Source: Candidatus Bacteroides pullicola (GTDB lineage: Bacteria; Bacteroidota; Bacteroidia; Bacteroidales; Bacteroidaceae). Taken from it: a DNA stretch of 60,384 nt. Shown here in pieces: positions 40,716 through 50,401 of the stretch; position 1 is the first letter of the stretch, and each line of letters starts with the position of its first letter. Both the position numbers and the translations under genes were made by a program. The notes below the pieces were generated by a model, which was not told where the DNA came from, searched no databases, and was given only the letters and a program-made list of their open reading frames with translations. Location of the stretch: positions 1-60,384 of the forward strand of contig DXCV01000034.1 of assembly GCA_019115825.1 (NCBI GenBank). Reading direction: 5' to 3'.

Positions 40716-43568
40716 TTAATCCAACGACCCGTTGCGGGTAGCTACGAGTTTGCGGTCGCCCAGCGTGTTGTCCACCCGGGCTACGTTAATCCAGAACTTG
40801 TTCTCACGCACGGAGGGCATCGGGTAAACTGCCTTTTCTCGGGTGTAGGCATGGTCCCACTCGTTGGCCACAGCCTCGTATTCGGGGTGCGGGGCGTTGA
40901 GCAGGACGTTATCCTTGGCATCGGCGCGGCCTTCTTTCACTTCTTGGATTTCCTGCCAGATGCTGTGCATGGCGGCCACGAAGTTGTCTAGCTCGGCAAG
41001 GCTTTCGCTCTCGGTCGGCTCGATCATCAGTGTGCCATGTACGGGGAAGGAGAGGGTGGGGGCGTGGTAGCCATAGTCCATCAGTCGCTTGGCGATGTCG
41101 TTCTCCGTGATGCCCGTTTCGGCCTGCACGTTGCGGCACTCCAGGATCATCTCGTGTCCCACATAGCCGTTGGCACCGCGGTACACCACGCCGTAGGTGT
41201 CGGCGAAGCAGGCGGCCAGGTAGTTGGCGTTGAGGATGGCAATCTTGGTGGCACGTGTCAGGCCCTCGGCACCCATCATGCGGATGTAGCCGTAGGTGAT
41301 GGGCAGGATGCCGGCACTGCCCCAAGGAGCGGAAGCCACCTCGTTGGTGTCGTTGCCGAACAATCCGTGTCCGGGCAGGAAGGGTACGAGGTGTTCTGCC
41401 ACGCAGATGGGACCTACGCCAGGACCGCCACCGCCATGGGGTGAGGCAAAGGTCTTGTGCAGGTTCAGGTGGCAGACATCCGCGCCGATGGTGCCGGGAT
41501 TGGTCAGGCCCACCTGGGCGTTCATGTTGGCGCCGTCCATATAGACCTGTGCGCCGCAGGCATGGATGATTTGGCAGATTTCCACGATGTCTGTTTCGAA
41601 GATGCCGTGCGTGGACGGATAAGTAATCATCAGTGCGGCCAGGTCGTCACGATTCTCCTCAGCCTTGCGGCGCAGGTCTTCCATATCCACATTGCCACGG
41701 TCGTCGCAGGCACAAGTGACCGGCGTGAATCCGGCCTGCACGGCACTGGCGGGATTGGTGCCGTGGGCACTGGCGGGGATGAGTACCTTGTGGCGGTGTC
41801 CCTGTCCGATGCTTTCCAGGTAAGCCCGGATGGTGCGCAAGCCGGCGTATTCGCCCGCCGCTCCGGAGTTGGGCTGGAAGCTGATGCCGGCAAAACCGGT
41901 GATGGTCTTCAGTTCTTCGCTGAGGTTGTGGATGAGTTCCTTATAACCATAGGCTTGATAGTCGGGCACCAAGGGGTGTATGCCGGAGAATCCCGCAAGG
42001 CTGAGGGGCAGCATCTCGGCGGCGGCGTTGAGCTTCATGGTGCACGAGCCGAGCGAAATCATGGAGTGGGCCAAGGAGATGTCCTTGCGGTCCAGTCGCT
42101 TGATGTAGCGCATCATCTCCGTCTCGGTGTGATAGAGGTGAAAGACCTCGTGCGTCAGGTAGGGCGTGGTACGCCGCAAGGTTTCGGGGATGCGGCAGGC
42201 ATCGGGCAGGACTTCGGGAGCAGGCGTGAATGCACCAAGAGCCTTGCCGAAGATGTCGAGCAGATCCTGCAAGGCGTTACGGTCGGTGGTTTCGTCGATG
42301 CTGAGGCTGACGGTGCCATCTTCTTTATATAATAGATTCACGTGATACTTTTCCTCGGCAATTTCACGCAGGGTAAATTGGTTGATGCGTTCGGGCAGGG
42401 CGATGTGCAGCGTGTCGAAGAAGGAGGCGTTCAGTATCTTGCAACCCAGTCTTTCTAATGTGTCGGCCAGGAAAGCGGCCGTGCGATGGATTCTCGTTGC
42501 AATGTCGCGGATGCCTTCGGGTCCGTGCCATACGGCATACATGCCTGCCATCGTGGCCAGCAGGGCTTGGGCGGTACAGATGTTCGAAGTGGCCTTCTCG
42601 CGTTTGATGTGCTGTTCGCGGGTCTGGAGGGCCATGCGGTAGCACAGGTGTCCGTACTTGTCCTTGCTCCAGCCGATGATGCGTCCCGGCATGTTGCGCT
42701 TGTACTCATCCCGTGTGGCGAAGTAGGCGGCAGAGGGACCTCCGTAGAACAGCGGCGTGCCCAAGCGTTGGGTGGAGCCGAAGACGATGTCCGCGCCCCA
42801 TTCTCCCGGCGGGGTCAGCAAGGCCAGGCTCAGGATGTCGGCGGCTACGGCCACCTTGCAATGCGCTTCGTGAGCTTTCTCTACGAAGGCGCGGTAGTCC
42901 TCGATGCTACCCTCGGCATTGGGATATTGGATGACGCAGGCAAAGAGATCCGGTGTGAACTCCAGTTCGCTGTATTTCCCCACACGGAGCGTGATGCCTT
43001 GGGGTACGGCACGGGTACGCATTACGGCCAAGGTCTGTGGGAAGATGCTCTCGTCTACAAAGACGGTGTTGGCTCCTGCCTTTTGTTGGTCGCGGGGACG
43101 CAGGGAGTGCATCATCGTGACGGCCTCGGCAGCGGCGGTACCCTCGTCCAGCAACGAGCAGTTGGCCAGGGGCATGCCCGTAAGGTCGCAGATAACGGTT
43201 TGGAAGTTCATCAGGGCTTCCAGGCGGCCTTGCGACACCTCTGTCTGGTAGGGCGTGTAGGAGGTGTACCACACGGGGTTCTCGAAGATGTTGCGTTGGA
43301 TGACGGCCGGGGTGATGGTGTCATACCAACCTTGTCCGATGTACGTGGTGTAGAGCTTGTTTTTGGCGGCCAGTTCGCCGATGTGGCGGGCAAACTCGTG
43401 CTCGTCCATGGCTTCGGGCAGGTCGAGTGGAGCCTTCAGGCGTATGTTGGCGGGAAGGGTCTTGTTGATGAGTTCATCTAAGGTGTTTACTCCGATTTTT
43501 TGGAGCATGCGGGCTTCGTCGGCTTCATTAATGCCGATGTGGCGTTCGTAAAAAGGATGATTATTCAT
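40716..43568 (-). CDS. gcvP: glycine dehydrogenase (decarboxylating), P protein
   Basis: PLP enzyme of the glycine cleavage system that decarboxylates glycine and loads the aminomethyl group on the H protein. The full single-chain form has 950 residues: the N-terminal half (HIGINEADEARMLQKIGV) and the C-terminal catalytic half with the PLP-lysine motif NLHKTFASPHGGGGPG. I start at MNNHPFYERHIGI (43568); the upstream extension would overlap the hydrolase gene region. The other gcv genes are not in the window. Confidence 0.96.
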   Translation of the reverse strand: MNNHPFYERHIGINEADEARMLQKIGVNTLDELINKTLPANIRLKAPLDLPEAMDEHEFARHIGELAAKNKLYTTYIGQGWYDTITPAVIQRNIFENPVWYTSYTPYQTEVSQGRLEALMNFQTVICDLTGMPLANCSLLDEGTAAAEAVTMMHSLRPRDQQKAGANTVFVDESIFPQTLAVMRTRAVPQGITLRVGKYSELEFTPDLFACVIQYPNAEGSIEDYRAFVEKAHEAHCKVAVAADILSLALLTPPGEWGADIVFGSTQRLGTPLFYGGPSAAYFATRDEYKRNMPGRIIGWSKDKYGHLCYRMALQTREQHIKREKATSNICTAQALLATMAGMYAVWHGPEGIRDIATRIHRTAAFLADTLERLGCKILNASFFDTLHIALPERINQFTLREIAEEKYHVNLLYKEDGTVSLSIDETTDRNALQDLLDIFGKALGAFTPAPEVLPDACRIPETLRRTTPYLTHEVFHLYHTETEMMRYIKRLDRKDISLAHSMISLGSCTMKLNAAAEMLPLSLAGFSGIHPLVPDYQAYGYKELIHNLSEELKTITGFAGISFQPNSGAAGEYAGLRTIRAYLESIGQGHRHKVLIPASAHGTNPASAVQAGFTPVTCACDDRGNVDMEDLRRKAEENRDDLAALMITYPSTHGIFETDIVEICQIIHACGAQVYMDGANMNAQVGLTNPGTIGADVCHLNLHKTFASPHGGGGPGVGPICVAEHLVPFLPGHGLFGNDTNEVASAPWGSAGILPITYGYIRMMGAEGLTRATKIAILNANYLAACFADTYGVVYRGANGYVGHEMILECRNVQAETGITENDIAKRLMDYGYHAPTLSFPVHGTLMIEPTESESLAELDNFVAAMHSIWQEIQEVKEGRADAKDNVLLNAPHPEYEAVANEWDHAYTREKAVYPMPSVRENKFWINVARVDNTLGDRKLVATRNGSLD

Positions 43569-43617
43569 ATAAAGAGGGATTTTAGGTTGTTCAAGAGGGA
43601 TATTTGTTACGATGTTC

Positions 43618-44259
43618 TCAATTTCTAAAGAACGGGTTTTCCGCCTTCTCGATGCCGATGGTGGTAGGTGCCCCATGTCCGGGATAAACCACGGTGTCGT
43701 TGGGCAGAATGAAGAGGCGGCTACAGATATTGTCTATCAGATGGTCGAAGTTGCCCCCCGCCAGGTCTGCCCGACCGATACTGCCTTGGAAGAGCACATC
43801 GCCCGAGAACATGCAATGCTCGGCGGCGCAATAGAACACCAGGCTGCCGGGCGAGTGTCCGGGCACATGGATGGCCTCCAGTCGGGTATGTCCGAAGGTG
43901 ATGATATCCCCGTCGTGCAGGTAACCGCCCAGGGGTACCGGCTTCTCCTGTAGCTGGAAGCCGAACATGCGGCTCTGTTTGGGGGCTTCGTCAATCCAGA
44001 ACTCATCAGCCTGGTTGGCTTCGGCCTTCAGTCCGAATTCCTTCAACATGAACGGGTTGCCAAAGATATGATCCAGGTGGAGATGGGTGTTCAGCAGGTG
44101 CTTCACGTTCAGTTCGTTCTTTATGATGAAGTCCTTCAAAGCTATTTTTTCTTCTTCGTAGAAGCAACCGGGGTCTATGACGACAGCTTCGTTGGTTTCG
44201 TCCCAGAGCACGTAGCAGTTCTCGGGAAACATATTGAATTCGAATCGTTTAATTTTCAT
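43618..44259 (-). CDS. metallo-beta-lactamase fold hydrolase (glyoxalase II-like)
   Basis: A 213-residue cytoplasmic hydrolase with the metal motif THLHLDH (H59, H61, D63, H64), GHSPGSLVF and a final VVYPGHGAPTTIG. This matches small MBL proteins related to hydroxyacylglutathione hydrolase. The substrate is not determined. It lies between rsmG and gcvP in a same-strand run with short gaps. Confidence 0.9.
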   Translation of the reverse strand: MKIKRFEFNMFPENCYVLWDETNEAVVIDPGCFYEEEKIALKDFIIKNELNVKHLLNTHLHLDHIFGNPFMLKEFGLKAEANQADEFWIDEAPKQSRMFGFQLQEKPVPLGGYLHDGDIITFGHTRLEAIHVPGHSPGSLVFYCAAEHCMFSGDVLFQGSIGRADLAGGNFDHLIDNICSRLFILPNDTVVYPGHGAPTTIGIEKAENPFFRN

Positions 44260-44289
44260 GGTTCGTTGTATTATAATTATAATGATGAT

Positions 44290-44916
44290 TTATCGGTGGA
44301 TGGCTACATACACCACTTTCTTGGTTTCGAAGAATTCTTCCTCGAAATAATCCTTCAAGTCCCAAGTCATGGCTTCATTTCTGAAAGGACGGATTTCGTT
44401 CTCCACTTCGCCACCTTTCAGGCAGATAAGCCCGTTGGGCAGGGCATTGTGCGGGGTGGGGGCAACGTTCTTCCGGCAAATCTTCACCAGGTCGGGCAGA
44501 GGCATCACAGCGCGACTCACCACGAAGTCAAATAAACCTTTTTCTTCTTCGGCGCGGCCGTGGAGGAAAGTGACGTTCTTCAGCCCGATGCTTCCGGCCA
44601 CCTCGCGAGCCACGCGCACTTTCTTGCCGATGCTGTCCACCAGGTGGAAGCTGGTTTCAGGGAAGAGGATGGCCAGGGGGATGCCGGGGAATCCGCCTCC
44701 CGTGCCCAGATCCATTACCCGTGTGCCTTCACGGAAGCGGATGACCTCGGCGATGCCCAGCGAGTGGAGCACATGGTGTTCGTAGAGGTTGCCGATGTCT
44801 TTGCGTGAGATGACGTTGATTTTGGCATTCCAGTCGGTGTACAAGTCAGCCAAGGCGGCGAATTGTTGTTTTTGCTCCTCGGTGAGGTTTGGGAAGTATT
44901 TCTGTATCAGTTCCAT
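44290..44916 (-). CDS. rsmG: 16S rRNA (guanine-N7) methyltransferase RsmG
   Basis: Methylates G527 of 16S rRNA using S-adenosylmethionine. The motif VMDLGTGGGFPGIPLAI binds SAM, and SRAVMPLPDLVKICRK is family-specific. I choose the start MELIQKYFPNLT (44916) because it fits the family. An ATG at 44937 overlaps the upstream stop as ATGA and would add seven residues, so it is also plausible. Confidence 0.93.
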   Translation of the reverse strand: MELIQKYFPNLTEEQKQQFAALADLYTDWNAKINVISRKDIGNLYEHHVLHSLGIAEVIRFREGTRVMDLGTGGGFPGIPLAILFPETSFHLVDSIGKKVRVAREVAGSIGLKNVTFLHGRAEEEKGLFDFVVSRAVMPLPDLVKICRKNVAPTPHNALPNGLICLKGGEVENEIRPFRNEAMTWDLKDYFEEEFFETKKVVYVAIHR

Positions 44917-44933
44917 AGTCTGTCCGAATAGGT

Positions 44934-45782
44934 TCATTTGACGGAATCCAATATTTTGTGCTCGTCGTTCAGCAGATGTGCCATGACTTCGTAGGGTAAC
45001 TCTATTTCAATGCCTCCCATCACGTAGGGGGCGATTTCGTAGACGTTGTAGTGGAAAGTCAGGCCTTTCTCGCCGATGTAGAAGTTTTCGGTGGGTGTCA
45101 ACTCGCCCGTGCTGCCATAGCCCAGGTCTTCCAGTTCTTGCCGGGTGGTGACTTTGTTGTCCGCCATCAGTTGGTTCCATAGCAGGTCGGTCAGGGCTTC
45201 CTCATAATTGTCGGCAAAGAGGTCGTCCAGTCGGATGGGGGACAGCGTGCGGAGATCTAAGTTGAGGAAGGAATCCATGTAGATGCCGTGGGCACCGCCG
45301 GTGTATTCCTCGTAGCGGGTGTGATAGACGAGCAGGTTCTTTTTGTAAAACTGCGCTTGGCTCCGCACATATTTATAATAGGAATACCAGGCACGTTGGT
45401 CGGCATCGCCAAATTCTTCCTCTTCTTTTTGATAGAGTTCCTCCAGGTCGTTGCGGTAGTTCTTCACATACTGCTCCTTGTATTGTTGCACAGCCTCTTG
45501 CGGAGTCATTCCGGCAAACTCGTTTCCGAGGCAGGTGGCGAGGAAGTAGGTGTTCAGGCTGTCCTTCAAAGATTCGTCCGTTGATTGCTTGACATAGGCC
45601 AGGCTGATGACCAGGTTGCAGGCGGGTTTGGCCGTGTCGGCAAAGAGATGTTCGGTGACATTCAGCGGGATGCTGTCGAACTCCAATGCACCATAGTTGC
45701 GGTTCGTTTTGTTATCACAGGAAGATAAAAGTCCGCTTGCCGTAAGCAGAATAACAAGCAGGTTGACAAATTGCTTCTTCAT
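44934..45782 (-). CDS. DUF3298/RsiV-like lipoprotein
   Basis: A 282-residue protein with a lipoprotein signal (VILLTASGLLSSC, C22). The body contains VYHTRYEEYTGGAHGI and the C-terminal DUF3298 part (FYIGEKGLTFHYNVYEIAPY), as found in RsiV-like proteins and PdaC-type DUF4163/DUF3298 proteins. It probably works in the cell envelope; lysozyme binding as by RsiV cannot be assumed. The start MKKQFVNLL is chosen over an upstream in-frame ATG. It precedes rsmG. Confidence 0.85.
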   Translation of the reverse strand: MKKQFVNLLVILLTASGLLSSCDNKTNRNYGALEFDSIPLNVTEHLFADTAKPACNLVISLAYVKQSTDESLKDSLNTYFLATCLGNEFAGMTPQEAVQQYKEQYVKNYRNDLEELYQKEEEEFGDADQRAWYSYYKYVRSQAQFYKKNLLVYHTRYEEYTGGAHGIYMDSFLNLDLRTLSPIRLDDLFADNYEEALTDLLWNQLMADNKVTTRQELEDLGYGSTGELTPTENFYIGEKGLTFHYNVYEIAPYVMGGIEIELPYEVMAHLLNDEHKILDSVK

Positions 45783-45883
45783 CTTGTCTTTTGGTTTATA
45801 AAATAACAATTGTGGTTTCATTCACTATCACAAATATAAGGGATATTTGCCGAATCGCCCGCACAAATCGGAGAAAAAATGCG

Positions 45884-46723
45884 TCAGCTGTTTCTATACT
45901 CTAGTGGGCTGATGCCCATATACCTTTTGAAATACTTGCCGAAGAAGGAGGCGCTGGGGAAGTTGAGCGAGTAGGCAATCTCCTGCACGGTCATGTCCGT
46001 GGACTTCAGCTTGGCCTTGACGTCCATCAGCACCACGCCGGCGATGATGTCCAGCAGGTTCTTGCCGGTGACTTGCTTCACGGTGGTGCTGAGGTGTTGC
46101 AGGGAGATGTTCAACCGGTCGGCATAGAACTGGGCACGTCGTTCGTGGGTGTAGTTCTCGATGACCAGTTGGATAAGTTTCCGGTAGATTTCTTCCTTCC
46201 GGTTCTTGGGTGGTTGTTCCTTGCGTGGCTGGATGTTGTAGAGGGTGTCCACCTTTTGCAGGAAGCTTTGCAATATCTGCTGGGCCATCCGGGTGCCGGG
46301 CGGATAGGGACCGGTGGACACACGTGCCAGCAGGGCGAAGTAGTCCTTGATGTAGGAAGCGATGGTTTTGTTCAGGGTGATGACCGGATACTCCAGCAGG
46401 ATAGGGAAGCTGGTGAGGGTGGATTGGATGAGGTTGACCCCCGTGACGCAATCGGACGAGAAACCGATGAAGGCCAGGCGGACCTTCTCCTTCTGCCCGT
46501 TGAACTGGATGATGGTACCCGGCAACAGCGTGATGAAGTCGCCTTGCTTGATTTCTGTGCCCATCAGGTTGATGGATACGCTGATGGAGCCCTCCACGCA
46601 GAGGGCGAAGATGCAGGCCTTCAGCCGGCACGGTTGCTTGTAGATGTTCAGAATCTCGTCCGTCACCTCCGTCCAGGCGATGAGGTTCATGGGCAAGTCC
46701 ACTTGGGGGAAATCCATACGCAT
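45884..46723 (-). CDS. AraC-family transcription regulator
   Basis: A 279-residue regulator with an N-terminal cupin-like sensing region (ISVSINLMGTEIKQGDFITL) and two C-terminal helix-turn-helix motifs (about 180-279), ending with the AraC signature IAYSLNFPSASFFGKYFKRY. The ligand is unknown. The longer frame upstream would cover the divergent promoter, so I start at MRMDFPQVDLPMN. It is divergent from lipB, with -7 boxes 22 bp apart. Confidence 0.9.
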   Translation of the reverse strand: MRMDFPQVDLPMNLIAWTEVTDEILNIYKQPCRLKACIFALCVEGSISVSINLMGTEIKQGDFITLLPGTIIQFNGQKEKVRLAFIGFSSDCVTGVNLIQSTLTSFPILLEYPVITLNKTIASYIKDYFALLARVSTGPYPPGTRMAQQILQSFLQKVDTLYNIQPRKEQPPKNRKEEIYRKLIQLVIENYTHERRAQFYADRLNISLQHLSTTVKQVTGKNLLDIIAGVVLMDVKAKLKSTDMTVQEIAYSLNFPSASFFGKYFKRYMGISPLEYRNS

Positions 46724-46743
46724 AGTCTTTACTAAATCCTCGA

Positions 46744-46781
46744 CAAAGGTAGCTCTTTCCGAGGAATTGTTTGTACTTTTG
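46744..46781. promoter_or_regulatory. closely spaced divergent promoters, araC-like gene and lipB
   Basis: Minus strand TACCTTTG at 46751-46744 serves the AraC regulator. Plus strand TACTTTTG at 46774-46781 serves lipB. The -33 regions must overlap. Confidence 0.65.
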
Positions 46782-46799
46782 CGAAACAAAGTCAGATGA

Positions 46800-47474
46800 A
46801 TGAATATGAAACCGGAAATAGCAGATTGGGGACTCATCCCCTATGAAGAGGCGTGGAAGTGCCAGAAGGAGTGTTTCGACGCCGTGTGGGTGGCCAAGCA
46901 AGCGGGCAAGGAATGCCCGGGCCGCATCGTCTTGTGCGAGCATCCTCACGTCTATACCTTGGGGCGGAGCGGCAAGGACGCCAACATGCTGCTGGGCGAG
47001 GAACAGTTGAAGCGATTGGGAGCCACCCTCTACCACATCGACCGCGGCGGGGACATCACCTACCACGGGCCGGGGCAGTTGGTGTGCTACCCCATCCTGA
47101 ACCTGGAGGACTTTTCCTTGGGCCTGCGGGATTACATCGGGCTGTTGGAAGAGGCCGTCATCCGTGTCTGCGCCTCCTACGGCATCCAGGCAGGACGGCT
47201 GGACAAGGCCACGGGTGTCTGGCTGGAGGGCGACACGCCCCGTGCCCGCAAGATATGCGCCATCGGGGTACACGCCAGCCACTTCGTGACGATGCACGGC
47301 CTGGCCTTGAACGTCAATACCGACTTGCGTTACTTCAGCTACATCAACCCGTGCGGATTCGTGGACAAGGGAGTTACTTCCCTGCAAAAGGAACTGCGTC
47401 GCGAGGTGCCGATGGCGGAGGTGAAGGGGCGGCTCTGCACGGAGTTGCAGGCGTTGCTGGATGCACGGAAATAG
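46800..47474 (+). CDS. lipB: octanoyltransferase LipB
   Basis: Transfers octanoyl groups from acyl carrier protein to lipoyl domains, the first step of lipoate synthesis. Motifs: RGGDITYHGPGQLVCYPI, the catalytic lysine K151 in RKICAIGVH and cysteine C185 in NPCGFVDKG. The length of 224 is normal. M1 or M3 could be the start. The sigma-54-type region of the export operon follows it. Confidence 0.95.
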   Translation: MNMKPEIADWGLIPYEEAWKCQKECFDAVWVAKQAGKECPGRIVLCEHPHVYTLGRSGKDANMLLGEEQLKRLGATLYHIDRGGDITYHGPGQLVCYPILNLEDFSLGLRDYIGLLEEAVIRVCASYGIQAGRLDKATGVWLEGDTPRARKICAIGVHASHFVTMHGLALNVNTDLRYFSYINPCGFVDKGVTSLQKELRREVPMAEVKGRLCTELQALLDARK

Positions 47475-47482
47475 CCATCGGG

Positions 47483-47523
47483 GTATCCGAAAATGTACAG
47501 GGGTGTTCGATATCGGACACCCC
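47483..47523 (+). promoter_or_regulatory. upstream activating palindrome (UAS1) of the export operon
   Basis: GGGGTGTTCGATATCGG followed by ACACCCC (47500-47523) is a 24-bp palindrome with two mismatched positions. A weaker copy, GTATCCGAAAATGTACAG, begins at 47483, 20 bp earlier, on the same helical face. The reverse complement of the 22-bp core recurs exactly at 57356-57377. Confidence 0.75.
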
Positions 47524-47562
47524 TGTTTTTGTCTTTCCGTTGAGAATAAGGGAGTTATGTTT

Positions 47563-47580
47563 TTGGCACGGATTTCGCTT
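47563..47580 (+). promoter_or_regulatory. sigma-54-type promoter P1
   Basis: TTGGCACGGATTTCGCTT matches TTGGCACG-N4-TTGCW except one base, and the GG and GC are 12 bp apart as required. The UAS1 centre is 53.5 bp upstream of the GG. Confidence 0.75.
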
Positions 47581-47613
47581 GTCGTAAGGTGGTAGTAGGC
47601 GCGTCATCCGTGA

Positions 47614-47653
47614 AATCCGTGTAATCCGCGCCTATTATATATAATAAAGGTAT
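47614..47653 (+). promoter_or_regulatory. 5' leader hairpin of the export operon
   Basis: TAGGCGCG and CGCGCCTA form a perfect 8-bp stem around repeats of ATCCGTG in the leader between P1 and the adaptor gene. It may stabilise or attenuate the transcript. Confidence 0.5.
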
Positions 47654-47673
47654 AAACATTAATAAGATAAGGT

Positions 47674-48924
47674 ATGGACAGAGAAATCCCAAAGGAAGTG
47701 CGCCAGAAGGAGCGTAACAAGAAGTTAATCCGCTACGGCATCAGCGCGGCGGCAGTCATCGTGGTCATCAGCGTGCTCATCTCCGTGATGCGCACCGGGG
47801 TGAAGGAGAAGGACGTGGTGTTCAGCACCGTGGACAGGGGCACCATCGAGGTCAGCGTCAGCGCTTCGGGCAAGGTGGTGCCGGCCTTCGAGGAGATAAT
47901 GACCTCGCCCATCAGCACCCGCATCCTGGAGGTATATAAGAAAGGCGGCGACAGCGTGGATGTGGGCACCCCCATCTTGAAATTGGACCTCCAGAGCGCG
48001 GAGACGGAGTACAAGAAGCAGTTGGACGAGGAGCAGATGAAGAGCTACCAGCTTCAGCAGTTGAAGGTGAACAACGAAACCAAGCTGAAGGATCTGGCCA
48101 TGCAAATCAAGGTGTCCGAGATGAAGCTGAACCGGATGCGCGTGGAGCTGCGCAACGAGCAATACCTGGACAGCCTCGGCTCCGGCACCACGGACAAGGT
48201 GCGCCAGGCCGAGCTGAGTGTCAACGTGGCCGAATTGGAGCTGGAGCAACTGCGTCAGCAATACGAGAACGAGCAGGAAGTGCTGGATGCGGAGTATAAG
48301 GTGAAGGAACTGGAGTTCTCCATCTTCCGCAAGAGCCTGGCCGAGACGCGCCGCACGCTGGAGGACGCCCAGGTGAAGTCTCCCCGCAAGGCCATCCTTA
48401 CCTATATCAATAACCAGATAGGCCAGCAGGTGGGGCAGGGCGAGCAGATAGCCATCATCTCCGACCTGAGCCACTTCAAGGTGGAGGGCGAGATTGCCGA
48501 CACTTACGGCGACCGTGTGGCAGCCGGCGGCAAGGCCATCGTCAAGATTGGCCGCGAGCAACTGGTGGGACAGGTGAGCAGTGTCACTCCGCTCTCCAAG
48601 AACGGTGTCATCAGCTTCACCGTGCAGTTGGAGGACGACAGCCACAAGCGGTTGCGTTCGGGCCTGAAGACGGATGTCTACGTGATGAACGCTGTGAAGG
48701 AGGACGTGATGCGCATTGCCAACGCCTCCTACTACGTGGGCCGTGGCGAGTATGACCTCTTCGTCCGCACCTCGGACAACGAACTGGAGAAGCGCAAGGT
48801 GCAGCTGGGCGACTCCAATTTCGAGTACGTCGAGGTGGTCAGCGGCCTGGAGCCGGGCGAGCAGGTGGTGGTCAGCGACATGAGCAACTATAAGAACATG
48901 AACAGTCTGAAGTTGAAGAAATAG
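47674..48924 (+). CDS. periplasmic adaptor (MacA/HlyD family)
   Basis: A 416-residue membrane-fusion protein. One N-terminal membrane helix (YGISAAAVIVVISVLISVM) is followed by the half-lipoyl piece VSVSASGKVVPAFEE, a long coiled-coil hairpin (about 110-225), and beta-barrel and membrane-proximal domains (TPLSKNGVISFTVQLEDDSH). It should link the FtsX permeases to an outer-membrane TolC-like channel that is not encoded here. It is the first gene after P1. Its stop TAG is part of the left border of a framed repeat. Confidence 0.92.
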   Translation: MDREIPKEVRQKERNKKLIRYGISAAAVIVVISVLISVMRTGVKEKDVVFSTVDRGTIEVSVSASGKVVPAFEEIMTSPISTRILEVYKKGGDSVDVGTPILKLDLQSAETEYKKQLDEEQMKSYQLQQLKVNNETKLKDLAMQIKVSEMKLNRMRVELRNEQYLDSLGSGTTDKVRQAELSVNVAELELEQLRQQYENEQEVLDAEYKVKELEFSIFRKSLAETRRTLEDAQVKSPRKAILTYINNQIGQQVGQGEQIAIISDLSHFKVEGEIADTYGDRVAAGGKAIVKIGREQLVGQVSSVTPLSKNGVISFTVQLEDDSHKRLRSGLKTDVYVMNAVKEDVMRIANASYYVGRGEYDLFVRTSDNELEKRKVQLGDSNFEYVEVVSGLEPGEQVVVSDMSNYKNMNSLKLKK

Positions 48925-49065
48925 GAATTTAATTCTTTAGACGCAGATGACGCGGATGACGCAGATTTATAATTTTAGATGGCAGATAATCAGTTTATAA
49001 AGATAATGAATCTGCGTCATCCGCGTCATCTGCGTCTAAAAAATCACCCCGATAAATTATCATTT
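48922..49065. repeat. framed inverted-repeat element X
   Basis: Left border TAGGAATTTA (48922-48931), perfect 32-bp inverted repeat (arms 48936-48967 and 49009-49040) built of ACGCAGATGACGC units, 41-nt loop, right border GATAAATTATC (49051-49061). It fills the gap between the adaptor and the first permease. Confidence 0.9.
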
Positions 49066-49071
49066 ACCCCT

Positions 49072-50394
49072 ATGTTACGAATCTACCTCAAGCAAGCCTG
49101 GGAACTGATGAAGCAGAACCGCCTCTTCAGCACCCTCTACATCGTGGGCACGGCCTTGGCCATTGCCATGACGATGATGATGGCCATTATCTACTATGTC
49201 CGCTTGGCGCCGGTCTATCCGGAGGAGCGGCGAGGCACGACCCTGTATATGGGCAGCCTGAAGTTGTCGCAGACCTTCGACAACGGGGGCTGGGCCTGGT
49301 GGACCAACGGCTACTCCCACCGGGCCGTGACCGAATGGCTCCGACCGCTGGAGGATGTCGCTGTGGTGTCCGGCCATTGCAGTGGCTGGAGAAACGCCGC
49401 ATACGTTCAACGCCCGGACGGACGCGAGGACGAGCCGGTGACTGTCCGTCTGACCGACCCGGAGTTTTTCCGTCTCTATACCTTCCGCTTCCGGGATGGG
49501 GCGGCCTTCACGCAGGACGACTTCGACGGGGGCATGTATCGCACCGTCATTACCGATCGTCTGGCCCGCCTGTTGTTCGGAGCGGACACCGGCGTGACGG
49601 GGCGCACCTTCCTGATGAACTACAAGACCTTCACCGTGTGCGGCGTGGTCGAGGCCCCCAGCAAGTTGATGGAAAACTCCTTTGCCGACATATACGCTCC
49701 TTACAGTATTGAGAAGAGTCTCCTGAACAGTAATGACGAGCACGCTTGGGAGATGGGTCCCCTTTCCGTCACCATCGCCGCGCGGGACAAGGCAGGTATC
49801 GACCGCATCCGCCAAGCCATTGACGAACACTTGCAGCGTTACAACACCTCCCACCAGAGCGAGAACCTGACGCTGGAGATACAGGGCGGCCCCCGCACCC
49901 ACTGGCAAAGCGTCCTGGAGAGTGCCGCCGGCAGCGAGGGCAGCATGGGCAAGGCCGTCCGCCAGCTGCTGCTCATCCTCCTGGTGCTGCTTCTGGTGCC
50001 CGCCCTCAACCTCTCCGGTCTGATTGCCAGCCGCATGGAGAGCCGCCTGGCCGAGATGGGCATCCGCAAGACCTTCGGGGCATGGCGTTCTACCTTATTA
50101 AATATGGTGCTTTGGGAGAACCTGCTGCTGACCTTCATCGGCGGTTTCATCGGACTGTTGACGGCGTGGGTGTGCCTCTTCCTGGGGCGTGGCTGGGTGT
50201 TCACCATCCTGGACAGCTATGCCACTCGCGTGGCGGGCGATGCCGCCTACGTCAGCGGCGAGATGCTCTTCGCCCCGCTGGTCTTTGTCTGCGCGTTGGG
50301 CCTGTGCCTGGTGCTGAATGTCCTTTCGGCGTTCATCCCGACTTGGTGGTCACTCAGGCATCCCATTGTTCAATCCTTGTACGAAAAAAGATAA
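49072..50394 (+). CDS. FtsX/MacB-type permease, A-type, pair 1
   Basis: A 440-residue ABC permease without its own ATPase domain. TM1 is in the A-type start MLRIYLKQAWELMKQNRLFS; a large periplasmic MacB-like domain follows (about 50-290), then three C-terminal helices with the FtsX piece GIRKTFGAWRSTLLNMVLWE. It likely forms a heterodimer with the next gene, 7 bp downstream. I start at 49072, since the longer frame would encode the repeat X as protein. Confidence 0.9.
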   Translation: MLRIYLKQAWELMKQNRLFSTLYIVGTALAIAMTMMMAIIYYVRLAPVYPEERRGTTLYMGSLKLSQTFDNGGWAWWTNGYSHRAVTEWLRPLEDVAVVSGHCSGWRNAAYVQRPDGREDEPVTVRLTDPEFFRLYTFRFRDGAAFTQDDFDGGMYRTVITDRLARLLFGADTGVTGRTFLMNYKTFTVCGVVEAPSKLMENSFADIYAPYSIEKSLLNSNDEHAWEMGPLSVTIAARDKAGIDRIRQAIDEHLQRYNTSHQSENLTLEIQGGPRTHWQSVLESAAGSEGSMGKAVRQLLLILLVLLLVPALNLSGLIASRMESRLAEMGIRKTFGAWRSTLLNMVLWENLLLTFIGGFIGLLTAWVCLFLGRGWVFTILDSYATRVAGDAAYVSGEMLFAPLVFVCALGLCLVLNVLSAFIPTWWSLRHPIVQSLYEKR

Positions 50395-50401
50395 TACCGC
50401 C